Source: Camellia lanceoleosa (lineage: Eukaryota > Streptophyta > Magnoliopsida > Ericales > Theaceae). From it: DNA of 64,000 nucleotides. Positions 59,604 to 64,000 of this stretch are shown piece after piece (positions within the stretch are counted from its first letter, which is position 1; each line of letters opens with the position of its first letter). The notes beneath the pieces were generated by a model that was not told the DNA's origin, ran no database searches, and was given only the letters and a program-made list of their open reading frames with translations. Position numbers and translations under genes: made by a program. The stretch lies in the NCBI GenBank assembly GCA_025200525.1, contig CM045767.1, positions 8,849,273 through 8,913,272 on the forward strand. Reading direction: 5' to 3'.

Positions 59604-62600
59604 TTAAGAAAAGAATTTGTAGGTCTTCGCTTGGAGGATGATGTTTCTTAATGCACCGATGGGTGCTGTTATTGTCAGAAGAACACCGATGATGATACAG
59701 AGCTGAAATACATGAATCGAAAAACATAATCAGTTAGAGCTTTGTAGAAATGGAAGAAACAAAATGAAACAGGTTAGTTTGGTGCATTATATTAAGCTCA
59801 AGTGTGTACCCAATTTGCACACCAAGAGAAGCTGAATGTTTTGGGTTTGTATATTGTAAGCCAAATGATGCAAGGGAGCTGTAAAAAGAAAAACAGAAAA
59901 ACATCAATAATATTCGGATGGAAAATATTACAAAATTTCTATATAAAATTCTCCATTAGAATATTGTGACAATAGTATCTTGGTAATTAAATATCACTTA
60001 ATGGTCATGCTTTTCGGTTAGAATAAGTCTCAATGCAACCATGTTATTTTATATATAAATTATTTATATTGAGAAAGCATTAATCATATCTATGTTGGAT
60101 TGTTTAATTATCTAAAAAAATAATTTTCCAATGAATGTAAAATTGTTGTAGTGTGTTAGGAAAGTGTTATTTATACAAAAGTTGTCACCAAAACGGTATG
60201 GCAGTAGTATTTTTATAAATAAATATTTTAAATCAATACTTTGTTTCAAAATAATAAGTAACAACACAATTATATCATTTTATATATATATAATATCACT
60301 AGTAATTTCCAAAAGGTATGAGTGAGGATATGAAGTTTTCACTTACATAATATGAGGTTGGGGCTAAGGCAAATCCACCAAAGAATCCAAGTAGGCCCCC
60401 GAAGAAAGGGACGCTTATTCCAACGAACATTGTCAATCCTGCAACCAATCAATGTAGAAATAGGTAATGATTTACGAATAATAATAATAATAATAATAAT
60501 AATAAACAGGAAGAGAAGAAATAACAAATAAAGAAGGAAGGATTCGTTATGCCAATTTATTAATAGTTTTGAAATGCAAAATAGGACTCAATATATTAAT
60601 ATGGTACATGCCACACTAGTTTGAAATGAAAGTTTTTATAAAGATTTATTTCTTAAGCTTAACATCGGGCCAAGTCGATTTGTAGAAATGGTGAACACGA
60701 CGAGAGCCGGGTCTCAGGCCAAAAACTTAGCCCAATCCCTTCCCAAAAAGCTCGCGGGCCAAGCCACCTCTTCGGAGACAATAGGCTAGCTCGCGAACTT
60801 AGCACAACAGGTTGAGATAGAGGCTCATATTTGCAGTGTTGTGTTGTGTGTGTGTGTTTTTGTTTTTTTTTCTTCATGTTTCTTGTCGGTCTCACGAACC
60901 AATGGACTGGGTTGACAGATTACCTCTCATAGGCTAATAAACTCAACTTCAAACCCTAGGCTAGGCTCAATCCAAGCCTCATTCGGGCAGGACTAGCACA
61001 CTTGGGATACAAGCTTAGTGTAGGTAAAAGCTCATTGAGCCTTCGACCTGCAAGCCTTCTGGCTAAATGATTATTCATGCCTATAAACTAGGTTGACACC
61101 AAATCAATTGAAATCGAGAAAGTCAAGTGAAAAAGTATAAAGACCAAACTGCATGTTTCATACGTCTATAGTTCTTGCAAGTGCCTTGAATGCAATTCGA
61201 ATCGTGCTTATTACTCTTGGACAACTAGTTTGATCCAACACAATATTTGGTTTTGGTTCTATTCTTTACTTTATTAAGATGTTTGTATATATTGTGTTTT
61301 TTTACGATTTCAAGGTTTTATCATCTTCAGAGTTTATGTATACAAACTTTGCACAGAGTTTCATTGTATTCTCATAATTTAAGTCCACATTTGCAAGCCA
61401 AGAACCACTTACCGATGTATATTGCACGAATAGTGAAGCGAAGTACATTAGAAGGCGAACATTTCTTTTCCTTCACCATATAAGTTTCTATCATGTCGAA
61501 CACTGGCATTGCAAATATCTGCATTGTGTGGTTTGTATAAATATGAGAAACAAAGCATGATAATTGACAGGTCGAGAAATCATAAACTCATAATGGAACG
61601 GTAAAATCACAAACACATTATTTAGAACAAAGAATGTTAGGTATCATGAAAAGTCTTTCATAAAAATGATCATGAAAGATTTGTGACTTTTGGATTACAC
61701 TTAGAATATACCACAACATACTAATCAAGGTAATCTAAGGGTCACAAACCTTTTATGATCATTTTTATGAAATTTTTTTTATGATTCCTAACATTCCCTT
61801 TAGAAAGGGTTGAGTTTCTATTTGGCTAGCAATCTAACTAGGTTACTGAAGTGTTACGATTGGAGTTTAGTGGATTCACCCTGAACCCACTTCGTTAATT
61901 CATATCGTTAATCTTGTAAAGTCTATCTATAACTCATTTATATAAAAAATCAAATTAATCGAAAATCCATAATTATATGATCCGATCACATTTGTCTTTA
62001 AAAAGTGAATAATCTGTTATCAAAGTCATATTTTTCATCTAATTTTATAAAACAAACGTGATCCTATAATCTAATTATCAATATCTAATCAACTTAATTT
62101 TTATAAAAATAATATGTTCAATGTTTAAAATTGCCCAATGGTAGTCTCTAGTTAAATCATCAAGGTCAAGGATCTCTGTATTCAAATTGCTGTATTCCTC
62201 TATCCTAATTAAAAATTTCAAAGTATGACAATCTCAAAATATGAAATAGAAGGATTTAGAGATGGAAGATTCTGGGCAGAAACCAAAAAAAAAGATAATT
62301 AGATATTTGAAACGCACCTGAAAGCCTCCAATAACATGGATGACAACAAACAAGTTAGCAGCAGCAACAAGCCAATTGGGTTTTCGAGAGTGATGAGGAT
62401 GTTGTCATCAACAGTGCTTCCAAAAATGTAGAAACCAACAAAAGCGACTGGGAAATAGCAAATGGCAACGATTATATATGCTACTACCACTCCTTTCCAC
62501 ATGGGTCCCTTTGAAGGTTTCTCTGGAGTGGAAGGTATTGTTGCCTGGATCTCCAAAACCACGTTGTGTCCAGCGTATGAGAATGCCACGTCACCCAACG

Positions 62601-63851
62601 CACTGAAGAAGTTGAAAACGTGGTCGTTTTTGGTTTTCCCTCTTGGAGAGTAGTCCACGTGTTCGTGTACCCCCTTTTTCAGGGAAGCCGTCCAGGCTAT
62701 GGTGGAGTAACTGTAGACAATAGAATATAGATCACAAATGTAAAATAAAAATAAAAAAAATATATTATTTTTAATTTTTAAAAAATTAATTTTAAAAAAA
62801 AATTATTTCTACCTAATAAACTGTAAAAAAAAAAAGTTATAAATCCTTGAAATAAGATAGTCTCATTGTTCTTTCGAATTTGGAATTTTTTTTCCATCTA
62901 AGTTGTTTATTTATTTATTTATTTACTATAAAAAATATTTATGTTGATTTTTTTGTTTTTCTTTATGTTCACAATTTCATTTAAAAATTAATGTATGATT
63001 TATATTTAACTTTATAAGTTTCAAACCCTAAAAAATGTTTTTAAAAAAATTATTTTTCTCTTTGAAATTACTTAATTCTTTTGACCATAGAAACCTTTTT
63101 GTTGGCCTTTTGTTTCAAAAAATATAATAATAATTATTATCATTGTAAATAATCAGAGCATTTGATGGTAGGAAGTTTATAGAAAAAATAAAAGAAAAGA
63201 AAAATGCTATAAATAAACGAATTTATTACAAAATTCTCTAATCATAAGAAGATTGGACCATTCGCAAGGTCCACTTTGATGAAGAAATATGTTGAAATCA
63301 TTCAAATTAATTTATTTTATTTTTTTTATTTTGTTGAATAATTTGCATAGAGCCTACAAAATGAACAAATAATGTGATCGAAATAGGCCTTATTCCCGAA
63401 TTGGAATTTTAAAAAAAAGAAAGAAAAAGAAATCTGTTTATGCATAACATTTTTCCTGAATACTTACGTTAAGGACATGACGGCAGCGACGAGGGAGACG
63501 CCGGAGATGGAGTTGAAGTTGGGGAGAAGACAGAGAAAGAAGTGGATCGAAGCGAAAATCATGATCCAGAAGGTGGTCCGAATGGGTTTGCAATCGGGAC
63601 AAAGGGTTTCATGGACCTTCCTCAGTGATTTGCCTCCAGTGACCATGTATACAATGCACGTACCAATTTCCACAATGAGTTGCTGAGGTACAACTATGTA
63701 AAGCCCCAATTTTTCTCCGAAAGCATGCTGACCCAGCTCATGGTACCGGTCGAACCGTTTGCCCGGTACAATTTCATGCATTTCAACCATTTGCCAGAGG
63801 GTGTAAAGGGTGATGATCCATGACATCACGAGGACTGCGATTCCAGGACCC
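59604..63851 (-). CDS. LHT1: LHT-type lysine/histidine amino-acid transporter, 3' six exons
   Basis: A plasma-membrane proton/amino-acid symporter of the AAAP family (LHT group). Exons seen: 63851-63468, 62710-62318, 61518-61413, 60438-60347, 59878-59810, 59702-59604. The first exon(s), about 65 codons, lie beyond the window. Landmarks are YTLWQMVEMHE, PGKRFDRYHELGQHAFGE, YIVVPQQLIVEIG, YMVTGGKSL, NFNSISGVSLVAAVMSL, YSTIAWTASLKKGV, VALGDVAFSYAGH-like GDVAFSYAGHNVVLEIQATI, FAMPVFDMIETYMV, FFGGLLGFFGGFALAPTSYY and the C-terminus AKTYKFFS. All junctions are GT-AG and all phases agree. One base is missing in an A run near 62381-62384. Restoring it turns an aberrant Leu-rich tail into the expected KPNWLVAAANLFVVIHVIGGFQ segment. 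Another LHT paralogue (e.g. LHT2) is possible. Confidence 0.92.
60439..61412. other. LHT intron with TAA microsatellite and repeat remnant
   Basis: The intron between the GLTMFVG exon and the preceding one. It holds a TAA microsatellite (60477-60505). A GC-richer stretch at about 60660-61080 with repeated GGCTAGGCTC/AGCTCGCG words looks like a worn transposon end. No gene. Confidence 0.5.
61628..61798. mobile_element. Foldback MITE in LHT intron
   Basis: A 171-bp hairpin with arms of about 60 bp. One arm has GAATGTTAGGTATCAT and AAAAATGATCATGAAAG; the other arm is the complement of GAATGTTAGGAATCAT and AAAAATGATCATAAAAG. TTTAGAA flanks it on both sides (61621-61627 and 61799-61805). The length of the duplication would suit a hAT- or Mutator-type MITE. 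Confidence 0.7.
62711..63467. other. LHT intron, AT-rich
   Basis: Intron between the first two exons seen. Only AT-rich sequence; no element recognised. Confidence 0.6.
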
Positions 63852-64000
63852 CTGCATATATCAAACCGAAATATGGTGTTAATTTTGAGTTGACAACCGG
63901 GCGGTTTACGGTCGGTTTTGATGGGTCAAAGCGGGTTGTACGATAAAATAACTCAATTGTTTCATAAACAGGTTTAATTAACACATGTTAGGTTGAATTA

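Overview
This window is nuclear DNA from a flowering plant, probably a eudicot. The background is AT-rich, genes are short-exon and intron-rich with GT-AG borders, and three conserved plant genes are recognisable: the DNA polymerase alpha B subunit (POLA2), an LHT-type lysine/histidine amino-acid transporter, and a TLC-domain membrane protein. The start of a class III peroxidase is also present. Most of the rest is transposable elements: Ty3/gypsy LTR elements, Mutator-like MITEs with 9-bp target duplications, Tourist-like 'GTTTGG' MITEs, a CACTA-type MITE and a SINE. I found no tRNA, rRNA, CRISPR or bacterial-type feature.

Layout. Bases 1-10670 and 17840-28337 are two copies, in the same orientation, of one ~10.5 kb segment. 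Copy 1 stops exactly at a 100-N scaffold gap (10671-10770), in the middle of a POLA2 intron. Copy 2 continues without a break through the rest of POLA2 (25313-30576, minus strand). The copies differ mainly by small indels, so an unmerged haplotig or contig overlap is more likely than a biological duplication. Between them lie a TLC-domain gene (13707-14427) and several MITEs. From 31 to 34.3 kb there is a nest of DNA transposons: a MULE-type element holding a second MULE-type element, a CACTA-type element and a GTTTGG MITE. A hairpin-forming tandem repeat follows at 34.9-35.3 kb. From 37.3 to 55.0 kb is retrotransposon territory: a ~4.3 kb solo-LTR-like element ends 34 bp before a peroxidase ATG, and the peroxidase first exon is cut after codon 65 by a second solo LTR. 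That LTR is itself split by an 11.6 kb Tat/Retand-like Ty3 element (42936-54555, minus strand, TSD AAACT) with an antisense ORF and a nine-unit hairpin tandem array. The last 5 kb hold the 3' two thirds of the LHT transporter (59604 to beyond 63851, minus strand), preceded by a Tourist-like MITE and a SINE.

A theme across the window is frame breakage. Every recognisable host gene longer than one short exon needs one or more single-base insertions to keep the family reading frame. POLA2 needs four, after which exon lengths and phases fit a 618-residue protein. The LHT transporter needs one, and the TLC gene switches frame about seven times. Together with the indel-rich duplicate this points to residual base-level errors in a noisy long-read assembly rather than to three independent pseudogenes, although only reads can settle it. 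No previously unknown multi-gene system is evident. The most unusual items are the repeat architectures: tandem foldback elements sharing one target duplication, nested MULEs, and hairpin-unit tandem arrays.
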